The notes under the pieces are model-generated. The model saw only the letters and a program-made list of their open reading frames with translations, searched no databases and was not told the origin of the DNA. From an uncultured Flavobacteriaceae bacterium (GTDB lineage Bacteria; Bacteroidota; Bacteroidia; Flavobacteriales; Flavobacteriaceae), in assembly GCA_947498845.1 (NCBI GenBank), contig CANMLX010000043.1, positions 1 through 36,301 on the forward strand: a stretch of DNA of 36,301 bases, written 5' to 3'. The position numbers were made by a program, and so were the translations under genes. Shown here in pieces: positions 23,660 through 32,874 of the stretch; the stretch's first letter is position 1; the number at the start of each line of letters is the position of its first letter.

Positions 23660-25444
23660 TTACATCCGCTCAGGCACATCAATACCTAAAACACGAAACG
23701 CATTTTTAATTGTACTAGCTACGGTTTTAGATAATTGTACTCTAAATACTTTTTCGTTATCGTTGTTAGTGCCTAAAATTGGTACATTTTGGTAGAAGGA
23801 ATTAAACTCTTTTACCAAATCGTAAGTATAATTAGCGATTAATGCAGGACTGTGCTGTTCTGCTGCATGTTGTATGGCTTCAGGAAACAACTCTAATTGT
23901 TTTATAAGCGCTTTTTCTTTGTCGTGTAGTTCTAACCCATTAATATCCGAAGTCTCAGCTAAATTAAAATTAGCTTTTCTCAAAATAGATTGAATTCTGG
24001 CGTAGGTATATTGAATAAAAGGTCCTGTGTTGCCTTGAAAATCTATAGATTCTTTAGGATCAAATAAAATACGTTTTTTAGGATCTACTTTTAGGATGTA
24101 ATACTTTAAAGCACCTAAGCCTATAATTTTATAGAGTTTCTTTTTTTCTTCTTCGGTATAGCCATCGAGTTTACCTAATTCTTTAGAGATGTCTTCGGCA
24201 GTAGTTGCCATTTCAATAATTAAATCGTCGGCATCTACAACAGTGCCTTCTCTACTTTTCATTTTACCACTAGGTAAATCTACCATGCCGTAACTTAAAT
24301 GGTATAAGTTTTTGGCCCAGTCGAAACCTAATTTTTTTAGAATTAAAAAGAGAACTTTAAAATGATAGTCTTGTTCGTTTCCAACCGTATAAACCATACC
24401 GCCTACATTTGGGTGATCTTTAATACGCTGTATGGCGGTTCCTATATCTTGTGTCATGTAAACAGCTGTCCCATCCGAACGTAATACGATTTTTTTATCC
24501 AGACCTTCATCGGTTAAATCACACCATACAGAACCATCTTTTTCTTTAAAGAATACACCAGATTTTAAGCCTTCAGAAACAAACTCCTTTCCTAATAAAT
24601 ACGTATCACTTTCATAATATAATGTGTCAAAATCTACACCTAGGTTTTTATAAGTTATATCAAAACCATTATATACCCAACCGTTCATGGTTTTCCAAAG
24701 CGCTACAGTGTCTGTATCATCAGCTTCCCATTTGCGAAGCATGTTTTGAGCCTCTAATAAAATTGGGGCATTTTTTTTTGCATCATCTTCAGATGAACCT
24801 CTAGAAATTAAGTCTTGTATTTCTTTTTTGTATTCCTGATCAAACTTCACATAGTAATTGCCTACTAATTTATCACCTTTTAAACCTGTGCTTTCTGGTG
24901 TTTCGTTATTACCAAAACGCATCCAGGCTAACATGCTTTTACAGATATGTATACCTCTATCGTTTATAATTTGCGTTTTGTAAACTTTTTTACCACTTGC
25001 TTTTAAAATTTCGGCTACACTATAGCCTAACAAATTATTTCGAATATGCCCAAGGTGTAGTGGTTTGTTGGTATTTGGAGAAGAGTACTCTACCATAACG
25101 GCTTTGTCTTCTGTTTTTTGGGAAACAAAACCATAAGCGTCATTTTCTTTAATAGAAGCGAAAAAATTTAAGTAGTAAACATCACTTATTTCAATATTTA
25201 AAAACCCTTTTACAACATTAAAATCTTTAACTTCATCAACATTTTTTACTAAATAGTTTCCTATAGTTTCACCTATTTGCACAGGATTACCTTTTATATG
25301 ACGTAACATAGGAAAAATAACGGCTGTAATATCTCCAGCAAATTCTTTTCGGGTAGCTTGAAATTCAATAGATTCCAATGTTACTTCATAGGTTGTTAAA
25401 ACGGCTTGTTTTATGTGATTGGATAAGGTGTTTTGAAGATTCAT
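23660..25444 (-). CDS. argS: Arginine--tRNA ligase
   Basis: This 594-residue class I synthetase charges tRNA-Arg. It has the ArgRS N-terminal Add1 domain (about 1-100), the HIGH motif as HLGH at residues 130-133 (SSPNTNKPLHLGH), the KMSK-like loop GKMKSREG, and a C-terminal DALR anticodon-binding domain ending VLGIDVPERM. Length is normal. A -7 promoter match (TATCTTTG on the minus strand, 25474-25467) lies about 23 bp before the ATG, giving a very short leader. The CHAP-domain gene follows. Confidence 0.98.
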   Translation of the reverse strand: MNLQNTLSNHIKQAVLTTYEVTLESIEFQATRKEFAGDITAVIFPMLRHIKGNPVQIGETIGNYLVKNVDEVKDFNVVKGFLNIEISDVYYLNFFASIKENDAYGFVSQKTEDKAVMVEYSSPNTNKPLHLGHIRNNLLGYSVAEILKASGKKVYKTQIINDRGIHICKSMLAWMRFGNNETPESTGLKGDKLVGNYYVKFDQEYKKEIQDLISRGSSEDDAKKNAPILLEAQNMLRKWEADDTDTVALWKTMNGWVYNGFDITYKNLGVDFDTLYYESDTYLLGKEFVSEGLKSGVFFKEKDGSVWCDLTDEGLDKKIVLRSDGTAVYMTQDIGTAIQRIKDHPNVGGMVYTVGNEQDYHFKVLFLILKKLGFDWAKNLYHLSYGMVDLPSGKMKSREGTVVDADDLIIEMATTAEDISKELGKLDGYTEEEKKKLYKIIGLGALKYYILKVDPKKRILFDPKESIDFQGNTGPFIQYTYARIQSILRKANFNLAETSDINGLELHDKEKALIKQLELFPEAIQHAAEQHSPALIANYTYDLVKEFNSFYQNVPILGTNNDNEKVFRVQLSKTVASTIKNAFRVLGIDVPERM

Positions 25445-25830
25445 TTATAATAGGATTATAAGCAGACAAAGATAGCAAGTTTTTAATCTTTACTAGAAAT
25501 AATATTTAAGTATAGTTGTAATATTTAAATCAAAAATTATAGTTTATAAAGATTTATGTGTAAAATAATTTTTATGTTAATGATTTTATACACAAACGAT
25601 CTATAAATGCTTTTTTTCTGTTTTTTTTACCGTTAATCTATTTATCGATTTTTTCATAGAAAAAGGATAGCTTTTTATCTAATTTATTGGTAGAAAAACT
25701 TATAAATTAGAATTTATAGGGTCTTTTTCCAATTTTTGTCAGGTAACGCTATTTAGACAAAAAAATATATTAAGATTTCCTTGTTTTCCCTCATTCAAGT
25801 ATCTTAAAATGCGTTTTTTTATATTCTAAT
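25445..25830. other. AT-rich divergent intergenic region (386 bp)
   Basis: No gene is seen between argS and the histidine kinase. It holds the argS -7 element (25467-25474), a small hairpin AAAAAG/CTTTTT (25660-25665, 25671-25676) and an inverted repeat CTAATTTAT (25679-25687) / ATAAATTAG (25702-25710) that could be a dimeric regulator's site (inference). I cannot place the kinase promoter with confidence. Confidence 0.5.
25467..25474 (-). promoter_or_regulatory. -7 promoter element of argS
   Basis: CAAAGATA on the plus strand reads TATCTTTG on the minus strand, an exact TAnnTTTG match 23 bp before the argS ATG. No -33 TTG is evident. Confidence 0.55.
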
Positions 25831-27909
25831 ATGAGGACAAAAACTACTCTATTTATTATAATGTCTTTTTTCTTTGGTTTTTCTCAGACCAAAGAACTGG
25901 ATAGCTTGTCTATAGAATTAGCTTTTGAAACTGCCGATACGCTCAAAGTAAAGACTTCTTTAAAACTTATCGAGAATTTATACAGGATAGGGGAATATGA
26001 TCGCGCTCTAAAATATATTATTCAAAGTGAAAAATTATCTTCTTCAATACATTATAAAAAAGGTATTGCAAAAACGGCATATTACAAAGCGTTAATTTAT
26101 GCCGAAAAGAACGATTATATTAATGCTATAGATGGTTACAATAATGCAAAGGCACTATTTGTAGAATTAGGAGATTTACAAAATACAGCAAAGGTTAACA
26201 GTAGTATTGGTTTATTAGAAATAAAGAGAGGCAATAAAAATGTAGGGTTACAATATTTATTATCCAGTATAAGAGAACTAGAACTTCATGGGTCTAGCCA
26301 GGAATTGCATGCTACATATATTAGTCTTGGTAAATCGTTTTATGAGATTAACGATTTAAATAAAGCTATTCAATACAATCTAAAGGCTCTTGAAATAGAA
26401 GAAAAATTTAACAATGTTGAAGATATTAATAATTCTAGTCTTCTTTTAGCCGAGTTATATTCTAAAACAAAAGAGCATAGAAAGGCGATAGAGTTTTACA
26501 AAAAAGTGCTTCATAATGCTAAAGGAAAAAATAATCCTTTACGAGGAAAAATCTTGCCTAAATTAGGAGGTGAATATCTGGAGTTTAATGATTACAAATC
26601 TGCAACGAAATACTTGATTCAGGGCTTAAATTTAAATAGACGCATTAATGACAAGTCCAACTTACTTATTGTGTTGAATAATTTGGGAAGCTTAAATTTG
26701 AGTGAAAACAGATTAAAAGTAGCCGAAAGACAAATTAGAGAAGCAGGAACGCTGGCAAGACAACTAAAAGATGATCGCCAATTATTAAAGCATTATAAGT
26801 TAATGGTTGCTTTAGATTCAACTAAAAAGAAATTTGATAGAGCGTTTGTTTGGCAAAGTAAATATTACGATTTAAAAGAAACATTAGATAAAGAAAAGTT
26901 AAAACAACCTGAGCTTGCCGAAATTTTACCTGTTTCTCAAGTTGATTTAAATGTTGATCTTAACAAAACTAAAACAAACTTAATTGCAGATAAGTCAAAC
27001 AATAGCATGGTAGTTAATAATGCTAAAGATCAAAGTGGGTCAAAACTCTTTACCTATATCCTATCAGCAATATTACTTATACTAAGCAGCTTTTTAATAA
27101 TCAATTATCTAAAGCGAAATAAAGATATCAAACAAATACAAGACCTTGAAAAACAGAACTTAAATATTCAACTTCAAAATGAAGCGTATGTAGAACAAAC
27201 TAAGCATTTGGAAAATGTTAATAATGTAAAAGATAAATTATTTTCTATTGTGTCTCACGATTTAAAAGATTCTTTATCATCTATTAACGGGTTTATAGAC
27301 TTGCTAAGGGATGGTTCTTTGTCCAGAGAAGAGTTTGATAATTTAATTCCTGAACTTAGTGAAAATGCGAATAATGCATCATTATTGCTTTTTAACTTAT
27401 TAAATTGGTCCAAATCTCAAATGCAATCGCTTAAACCAGTACCTAGTCTTTTTGATGTACAAGAGGTTTTTGAAGAAAAGGTTAAGCTTATCGAACAACG
27501 TATTGAAACAAAGGGGATTGAGTTAATAGATCGTTCCCTTCGTGATTTTGCATATGCAGATAAAAGTATGTTTGAAATTATAATTCAGAATCTTTTAGCC
27601 AATGCTTTAAAATTTTCTAAAGAAGGTGATACCATTACAATATCTAATCACATAAGTAATGGTAGTTGTATAATAAGTATTGCCGATACTGGCGTAGGTA
27701 TAGCCAAAGACAAAATAGATAAACTGTTTGAAGGTAACGCTTATACTACTATGGGAACAAATAACGAAAAAGGTACAGGACTGGGGCTTTCTATTTGTAA
27801 AGAGTTAGTAGAACTTAATAGTGGTAAAATTTGGGTAGAAAGTACATTAAACGTAGGAAGCACATTTTTTGTGCAATTACCAAAATCTAAAATAGTAGAG
27901 GCTGCTTAA
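25831..27909 (+). CDS. TPR-containing sensor histidine kinase
   Basis: This 692-residue protein has a signal peptide (about 1-20), a periplasmic tetratricopeptide region (about 25-360, helix pairs such as YDRALKYIIQSEKL and LNKAIQYNLKALEIE), one membrane segment (about 405-427), a short coiled coil, then the kinase. The phosphoacceptor is His476 (SIVSHDLKDSLSSINGF). The ATPase domain has the N box (NLLANALKFSKEGD), G1 (ADTGVGIAKD) and G2 (GTGLGLSICKELVE). No receiver domain or response-regulator gene is adjacent, so it is an orphan. This TPR-kinase design is common in Bacteroidota; the signal it senses is unknown. Confidence 0.95.
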   Translation: MRTKTTLFIIMSFFFGFSQTKELDSLSIELAFETADTLKVKTSLKLIENLYRIGEYDRALKYIIQSEKLSSSIHYKKGIAKTAYYKALIYAEKNDYINAIDGYNNAKALFVELGDLQNTAKVNSSIGLLEIKRGNKNVGLQYLLSSIRELELHGSSQELHATYISLGKSFYEINDLNKAIQYNLKALEIEEKFNNVEDINNSSLLLAELYSKTKEHRKAIEFYKKVLHNAKGKNNPLRGKILPKLGGEYLEFNDYKSATKYLIQGLNLNRRINDKSNLLIVLNNLGSLNLSENRLKVAERQIREAGTLARQLKDDRQLLKHYKLMVALDSTKKKFDRAFVWQSKYYDLKETLDKEKLKQPELAEILPVSQVDLNVDLNKTKTNLIADKSNNSMVVNNAKDQSGSKLFTYILSAILLILSSFLIINYLKRNKDIKQIQDLEKQNLNIQLQNEAYVEQTKHLENVNNVKDKLFSIVSHDLKDSLSSINGFIDLLRDGSLSREEFDNLIPELSENANNASLLLFNLLNWSKSQMQSLKPVPSLFDVQEVFEEKVKLIEQRIETKGIELIDRSLRDFAYADKSMFEIIIQNLLANALKFSKEGDTITISNHISNGSCIISIADTGVGIAKDKIDKLFEGNAYTTMGTNNEKGTGLGLSICKELVELNSGKIWVESTLNVGSTFFVQLPKSKIVEAA

Positions 27910-27926
27910 TACATTTAATTTAACAT

Positions 27927-28376
27927 TTAAAATTCTAATTGATACTTTGGAGTATTCTCAACTTCAAATAATCTAACATAATCCATTGGATTTGGAACAT
28001 TATCTAATTTGCATAATAAAGTTATTACTGCACTAAGCCCTTCAAAAAGAATATCTTTATCGGTTGGATTTTGAGGTTTACTATTTTTATAATTTAAAGG
28101 CAGTTGATATCCACAAGCCTCTAAAAAAGTAATTTCAATTTTTAAAAGTTCTAAAGGCGTGTAGCCATTAAATTTTCTGCCTAATGTTTCATGAACTTTT
28201 CCAATATAATTAAGTACTGTAGATCCATGTCTATCAGATAAATGCTTCCAACTATCTGTGTTATCTAAAATGTTTCCAACAGCACATTGCTTACAACATT
28301 CTGGATTTAATGTGTCGTTATGAAAAGCATTATATAATTTTCCTAAAGCAGTTTCTAGACGGGATGTAGTTTTCAT
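27927..28376 (-). CDS. Conserved flavobacterial protein with CCxxC motif
   Basis: This 149-residue cytoplasmic protein is of unknown function. A Cys-rich stretch, NPECCKQCAVGNI, lies near residues 24-36, and the rest is mostly helical (PLELLKIEITFLEACGYQLP, FEGLSAVITLLCKLDNV). The Cys set could bind metal (inference). I recall relatives carrying a label as subunit F of the sodium-pumping NADH reductase; nothing here supports that, since there is no flavin, NADH or ferredoxin domain. It is convergent with the histidine kinase, with only a 17-bp gap. Confidence 0.85.
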   Translation of the reverse strand: MKTTSRLETALGKLYNAFHNDTLNPECCKQCAVGNILDNTDSWKHLSDRHGSTVLNYIGKVHETLGRKFNGYTPLELLKIEITFLEACGYQLPLNYKNSKPQNPTDKDILFEGLSAVITLLCKLDNVPNPMDYVRLFEVENTPKYQLEF

Positions 28377-28452
28377 AACTTGAGGTTGTATTAGACTACT
28401 AAAAATACAAATTATTGGTGATAATGTGAAACCTTTAATATGTAAAGATTAA

Positions 28453-28821
28453 TCACAAGTGATTAATTAATAATAAAAACCAACCAATAACAAAAAGCAA
28501 TCCACCAATAGGGGTTACAGGGCCTAAAAATTTTAATTTCTTCCCCTTAGCGTCGCTTAAAACGAGTGCATATATACTAAACGAAAAGAGCAGTATTCCT
28601 AAAGTAAAACACCAATATATTGCCTGTGTAGTATATTTAAAATTAAACCCAAGAATAAGTAAAACTAGAGCATGATACATTTGGTATTTAACCCCAGTTT
28701 CAAAACTTTTTAATTGGTCTTCATTTAGTTTTTTCTTAAGTGCATGGGCACCAAAAGCACCAAAAATTATGGCAAGCATGCCAAAGATTGAGGCTGTTGA
28801 AATAAAGATATGTTCTGTCAT
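28453..28821 (-). CDS. DUF423 family small membrane protein
   Basis: This 122-residue integral membrane protein matches DUF423 (YwdK/YgdD-like): MTEHIFISTASIFGMLAIIF, the conserved GAFGAHALKKKL, FETGVKYQMYHALVLLILG, and a late VTPIGGLLFVIGWFLLL. Four membrane helices are expected. The family is widespread and its role is unknown. It lies 13 bp downstream of the methyltransferase gene on the same strand, so co-transcription is likely. Confidence 0.93.
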   Translation of the reverse strand: MTEHIFISTASIFGMLAIIFGAFGAHALKKKLNEDQLKSFETGVKYQMYHALVLLILGFNFKYTTQAIYWCFTLGILLFSFSIYALVLSDAKGKKLKFLGPVTPIGGLLFVIGWFLLLINHL

Positions 28822-28834
28822 AATCCTAAAATAT

Positions 28835-29614
28835 TTATTTGTAAACCACAGGAATAATTTCCCCTTTAGCTAAACAGTATTTTTCAATGTTTGCGTTTGA
28901 TAATTTAGAAGTATAATCAATAGCATCAACTTTAAAGCCAACATCACGAAGCTTATCAAAATAATCGAGACCATAAACGCGTACATGGTCGTATTGTCCA
29001 AATATTTTAGCGCGTTCTTTTTTATCGGTTATACTATCGTCTTCAAAAGTAGTTACTCTATTTAAATCTTGCGGAATTTGAAATACACCCCAGCCACCAG
29101 GTTTCATAATTCTATAGAGCTCATGCATGGCTTTAGCATCATCTGGAATATGCTCTAAGACGTGATTACATAAAATAACATCAAATTCGTTATCCTTGAA
29201 CGGGAGATTACAAATATCTGCTTTAACATCGGCTATTGGCGACTCTAAATCTGTAGTGATGTAATCTAAGTTCTTTAAGCTTTTAAAGCGTTTTAAAAAA
29301 CATTGCTCTGGCGCAAAATGGAGAACTTTTAAATTTGCAGAAAAAAAATTAGTTTCACTATTTAGGTACAACCATAAAAGCCTGTGTCGTTCTAATGAGA
29401 GGCTAGAGGGTGATAAAACATTGTTACGTTGATTTCCATAACCATAAGGTAAAAAGGTTTTAAAGTTTTTATTGTCAATAGGGTCTGTAAATTTATTTCC
29501 TTTTAATAGTAAGGCTAAAACAGGACGTGCCAAATAACTTAACCTAATTAGTAAAGGTCTGGGGACAATATTTAATATGAGTTTGAAGAGTTTTTTTGAC
29601 ACGAATTTCACCAA
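28835..29614 (-). CDS. SAM-dependent methyltransferase (class I)
   Basis: This ~259-residue protein has a methyltransferase_11 domain. Motif I is atypical: VLHFAPEQCFLKRFKSL with YITTDLESP at the acidic end, then VKADICNLPFKDNEFDVILC (motifs II/III), NHVLEHIPDDAKAMHELYRI and MKPGGWGVFQIP. The N-terminus is membrane-proximal and basic (LILNIVPRPLLIRLSYLARP). The substrate is unknown. The start is odd: no in-frame ATG exists, and the only starts before the conserved region are TTG (29614) or GTG (29611, 29602). All three lie inside the inverted repeat of the GxxExxY element, which seems to have replaced the native start. Confidence 0.92.
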   Translation of the reverse strand: MVKFVSKKLFKLILNIVPRPLLIRLSYLARPVLALLLKGNKFTDPIDNKNFKTFLPYGYGNQRNNVLSPSSLSLERHRLLWLYLNSETNFFSANLKVLHFAPEQCFLKRFKSLKNLDYITTDLESPIADVKADICNLPFKDNEFDVILCNHVLEHIPDDAKAMHELYRIMKPGGWGVFQIPQDLNRVTTFEDDSITDKKERAKIFGQYDHVRVYGLDYFDKLRDVGFKVDAIDYTSKLSNANIEKYCLAKGEIIPVVYK

Positions 29615-30068
29615 TTTTCACGAATGTTCTATAAAACAATTCTTTTGTAGGTTAAACTATCTTGACCAAAATTAACAAGCAGACCAAGTTTTAGTTTAGA
29701 AACAGCTAAATAGTTTAAAGTTTGTTTAATATGCGATGAAGTTAAACATTCTATAGCTTTTATTTCTAAAACAATTTTATCATAAATTATAAAATCTGCT
29801 TTATACTTATGAGGTAAGAGATTACCCTTATAATTTATTCCAAACTTTTTTTCTCTTGAATAATTAATATTGTTATCAATAAATTCTATTTCTAAGGCAT
29901 CTCCATAAACGATTTCGTTAAAACCTTTACCTAACTCCTTGTGGACTTCCATACAAACACCAATAATTTTATAGGCTTCTTCTTTGTATATTAAGTTCGC
30001 CATTTTTTCAAAAAAGTTTTATGTTTTAAACAAAAATAAAATTAGTGCTAATTCGTGAAATTCGTGTC
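29598..30068 (-). mobile_element. GxxExxY element: one ORF between terminal inverted repeats (~471 bp)
   Basis: The left end GACACGAATTTCACCAATTT and the right end (read on the other strand) GACACGAATTTCACGAATTA form inverted repeats matching at 24 of 29 positions over the full arms. Each arm contains about three 9-10-bp units of the type AAATTCGTG. The only ORF inside is the GxxExxY gene. The unit is inserted between the map stop codon and the methyltransferase start. No transposase is present. Mobility is inferred from structure and position. Confidence 0.6.
29629..30003 (-). CDS. GxxExxY protein (PD-(D/E)XK nuclease-like)
   Basis: This 124-residue protein carries the signature G-F-N-E-I-V-Y within LGKGFNEIVYGDALEIEF. 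The nuclease-like core follows: HKYKADFIIYDKIVLEIKA, with an Asp and an E-x-K as in the PD-(D/E)XK fold, and a helix with HIKQTLNYLA. The family is abundant and multi-copy in Bacteroidota; its function is not established. The gene sits alone between inverted repeats of about 29 bp and breaks up a map-methyltransferase gene order. ATG start at 30003. A DNA-cutting role in its own spread is possible (inference). Confidence 0.93.
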   Translation of the reverse strand: MANLIYKEEAYKIIGVCMEVHKELGKGFNEIVYGDALEIEFIDNNINYSREKKFGINYKGNLLPHKYKADFIIYDKIVLEIKAIECLTSSHIKQTLNYLAVSKLKLGLLVNFGQDSLTYKRIVL

Positions 30069-30886
30069 TATAATATTAATGCTTCTTGTCTAAACTCATC
30101 CTCTTCATCACTTTCAATACCCAAGGCTTCATAAATATAAGCAAATGTAGAAAGTAACTCAGGCTTCCCATCTACAAGAGCAACATCATGTTCAAAATGC
30201 GCAGATGGTTTATTGTCTAAAGTAGTTATTGTCCAGCCATCTTTGTGTTGTTTTATGCGATGGGTTCCCATATTTATCATAGGTTCTATGGCGACTACCA
30301 TACCTTCAACAAACTTTTTACCTCTACCTCGGCGTCCATAATTTGGCATTTCTGGATCTTCATGCATTTTACTGCCTAATCCATGTCCTACTAATTCTCT
30401 AACAACGCCATAGCCATGGTTTTCACAGTATTTTTGAATAGCATAGCCAACATCACCTACGCGATTATTCGCTTTAAACTCTCTAATACCAGTATATAGA
30501 GATGCTTTAGTTACTTTTAGTAATTTTTCTGTTTCTGGAGCTATTTCTCCAACAGGAAATGTATAAGCATGGTCTCCATAAAAGCCATGTTTGAGTGCAC
30601 CACAATCTATAGATATTATATCGCCTTCAACTAAAGGCTCATTATTAGGGATGCCATGGACTACTTGAGAATTTGGACTCATACAAAGCGTATTAGGAAA
30701 ATCGTATAATCCTAAAAACCCTGGTACTGCACCATGATCTCTTATATATTCTTCAGCAATTTTATCGAGTTCTAAAGTCGTCACTCCAGGTGTTATGTGT
30801 TTTGCTAATTCACCTAGTGTTTTTGATACAATTAATGCGCTTTCGCGCATTAATTCAATTTCCTCACGTGTTTTTATTACAATCAT
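30068..30886 (-). CDS. map: Methionine aminopeptidase type I
   Basis: This 272-residue enzyme removes the initiator Met from new proteins. All five metal ligands are visible: the two Asp in ISIDCGALKHGFYGDHAYTF, the His of ELVGHGLGSKMHEDP, the Glu of VVAIEPMI, and the last Glu in SAHFEHDVALVDG. Length is about normal for type I. It starts one base from the stop of the HAD-like gene upstream (overlap at 30886). Its TAG stop takes its last base from the end of the GxxExxY element, so the native stop was probably altered when the element inserted. Confidence 0.97.
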   Translation of the reverse strand: MIVIKTREEIELMRESALIVSKTLGELAKHITPGVTTLELDKIAEEYIRDHGAVPGFLGLYDFPNTLCMSPNSQVVHGIPNNEPLVEGDIISIDCGALKHGFYGDHAYTFPVGEIAPETEKLLKVTKASLYTGIREFKANNRVGDVGYAIQKYCENHGYGVVRELVGHGLGSKMHEDPEMPNYGRRGRGKKFVEGMVVAIEPMINMGTHRIKQHKDGWTITTLDNKPSAHFEHDVALVDGKPELLSTFAYIYEALGIESDEEDEFRQEALIL

Positions 30887-31296
30887 TATTTAAATAAATC
30901 AAAAAAACCTTTTTTCTTTTTTGTAATTACTGGATTAACTTTTTCGTTCGTTAGCATTTGGTATACTTCTCCCCAGCCTATAAAGCCACCAATATTTCTG
31001 TCGTCTATAAATATATCGGCATGTATTTTTCTGCTTACTTCATTAGAGAATTCTTCTTCAGGGAAACTACTATTTACAGCATAAAACGTAATGCCATTAT
31101 TTTTACAGAATCTAACAGCTTCATCTAACTTAGAGCCACATCTATAAGTCCATAAAATAAGGCGATGCCCTTCCTCTTGCAGCTTTTTTAAAGTTTCAAA
31201 AGCAAATATTTGAGGCTTTCCAATTTTGGGATAGGCATCTTCTACAATGGTACCGTCGAAATCTACTGCTATTATAAGTGTATCGCTAAAATTCAT
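30886..31296 (-). CDS. HAD-like hydrolase (BT0820-type)
   Basis: This 136-residue protein opens with the HAD nucleophile motif IAVDFDGTIVED, then ILWTYRCGSKLDEAVRFCKNNG (motif II region) and a late IFIDDRNIGGF (motif IV acidic pair). It has no cap domain, so it is a minimal phosphatase-type HAD protein like the structurally solved BT0820 from Bacteroides. The substrate is unknown. It overlaps map by one base and lies 32 bp after gpmI, so it is part of the same operon. Confidence 0.9.
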   Translation of the reverse strand: MNFSDTLIIAVDFDGTIVEDAYPKIGKPQIFAFETLKKLQEEGHRLILWTYRCGSKLDEAVRFCKNNGITFYAVNSSFPEEEFSNEVSRKIHADIFIDDRNIGGFIGWGEVYQMLTNEKVNPVITKKKKGFFDLFK

Positions 31297-31328
31297 TTAA
31301 GCAAAGGTAACTTTTTATTTCTATAGGT

Positions 31329-32843
31329 TTATACTAGAGGGTGTTGGGTCATTGCCTCTGGTTGTTCAACACCTATTAATTTAAGAATTGTAGGAGCCAC
31401 ATCTCCTAATACACCACTATCAATTTTTGTTAGATCATTATCAATTAAAACAATAGGTACTGGGTTTGTGGTATGTGCTGTATGTGGAGATCCATCTGGG
31501 TTTATCATGGTTTCGCAGTTACCATGGTCTGCAATTAATAAAGTAGTATAGCCGTTTTCTAAACCAGTGGTAATAACATCTTTTGCACAAATGTCAACAG
31601 CTTCACAAGCTTTTATGGCAGCTTCCATTATACCTGTATGACCAACCATATCTCCATTAGCAAAGTTAAGACAAATAAAATCTGCTTCACCTTTTTGCAG
31701 TTCAGGAACTAAAGCATCACGTAATTCGTAAGCACTCATTTCTGGTTTTAGGTCGTAAGTAGCTACTTTAGGGGAGTTTTTCAAGATTCTCGATTCACCT
31801 TCAAAAGGTGTTTCTTGACCTCCGGAAAAGAAAAATGTTACGTGCGGGTATTTTTCTGTTTCAGCAATTCTAATTTGCTTTTTTCCGTTTTTAGCTAATA
31901 CTTCACCTAATGTTTCAGAAATATTGTCTTTATTGAAAATAACTTTAATGCCTTCAAAATCATCACTGTAATTTGTTATAGTAACGTAATATAAGTCAAG
32001 TTTTTTGGTATTGTAATCTGGAAAATCTTTTTGATTTAACATTTCGGTTAGTTCACGACCTCTATCAGTTCTAAAGTTGTAAAAAATAACAACATCATCT
32101 TTTTGAACTTTTGCAACAGGTTCGCCATTATCGTTTGTTACAATTAAAGGTTTAACAAATTCATCTGTAATATCATTATCATAATTGGTTTGAATGGCTT
32201 GTGCAGCATTTATTGTTTTAGTTCCAACACTATTAACTATAGCATCGTAGGCTAACTGTACACGTTCCCAACGTTTATCTCTATCCATAGCATAGTAACG
32301 TCCAGTAACTGTAGCTAGTTTAGTGTTAGTTCCTGCAATATAGTTTTCTAGGTCTTGAATATAACCTTTTCCAGATTTTGGATCTACATCTCTACCATCT
32401 GTAAAAGCATGTACAAAAGAATTTACCCCTGCCTTATTGGCTGCATCAATAAAACCTTTTAAATGATTAGTGTGAGCATGGACACCTCCATTACTTAACA
32501 GCCCTAAAAAATGAACATTTTTGTTGTTGTCTGAAGCATATTTAAGCGCATCAACTAACACTTTTTCATCCTTTAAAGTATCCTTTTCAATAGCTAAATT
32601 AATTTTGGCAAGATCTTGATAAACAATTCTTCCTGCACCCAAATTCATATGTCCAACTTCACTGTTACCCATTTGTCCCTCTGGTAAGCCAACATGTAGA
32701 CCATCTGTTCTAAGTGATGCGCTAGCATATTTTGTATATAAAGAGTCTATAAAAGGTGTGTTTGCATTGTCTATAGCAGATACTTTAGGATCTGGAGATG
32801 TTCCCCAGCCATCAAGAATCATAAGGATGACTTTTTTATTCAT
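31329..32843 (-). CDS. gpmI: 2,3-bisphosphoglycerate-independent phosphoglycerate mutase
   Basis: This 504-residue glycolytic enzyme interconverts 3- and 2-phosphoglycerate. It has the metal-site Asp11 (MILDGWGTSP), the phosphoacceptor Ser61 (MGNSEVGHMNLGAGR), GRDVDPKSGKGY, the RTDRGRELTEM stretch, and the late metal motifs FANGDMVGHTG and IADHGNCE. Full length is as expected. It heads an operon with the HAD-like and map genes. A -7 promoter match lies about 23 bp before the ATG on the minus strand. Confidence 0.98.
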   Translation of the reverse strand: MNKKVILMILDGWGTSPDPKVSAIDNANTPFIDSLYTKYASASLRTDGLHVGLPEGQMGNSEVGHMNLGAGRIVYQDLAKINLAIEKDTLKDEKVLVDALKYASDNNKNVHFLGLLSNGGVHAHTNHLKGFIDAANKAGVNSFVHAFTDGRDVDPKSGKGYIQDLENYIAGTNTKLATVTGRYYAMDRDKRWERVQLAYDAIVNSVGTKTINAAQAIQTNYDNDITDEFVKPLIVTNDNGEPVAKVQKDDVVIFYNFRTDRGRELTEMLNQKDFPDYNTKKLDLYYVTITNYSDDFEGIKVIFNKDNISETLGEVLAKNGKKQIRIAETEKYPHVTFFFSGGQETPFEGESRILKNSPKVATYDLKPEMSAYELRDALVPELQKGEADFICLNFANGDMVGHTGIMEAAIKACEAVDICAKDVITTGLENGYTTLLIADHGNCETMINPDGSPHTAHTTNPVPIVLIDNDLTKIDSGVLGDVAPTILKLIGVEQPEAMTQHPLV

Positions 32844-32866
32844 TTTCAGTGGTTTATTTTAAGCCG

Positions 32867-32874
32867 CAAATATA
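32867..32874 (-). promoter_or_regulatory. -7 promoter element of gpmI
   Basis: CAAATATA on the plus strand reads TATATTTG on the minus strand, an exact TAnnTTTG match followed by CGGC, 23 bp before the start. No -33 TTG is seen at the usual distance. Confidence 0.6.

Noticed and set aside
27927..28376. Subunit F of the sodium-translocating NADH:quinone reductase
   Set aside because: I recall relatives carrying this label, but the 149-residue protein has no ferredoxin, flavin or NADH-binding motif and no other nqr genes are near.
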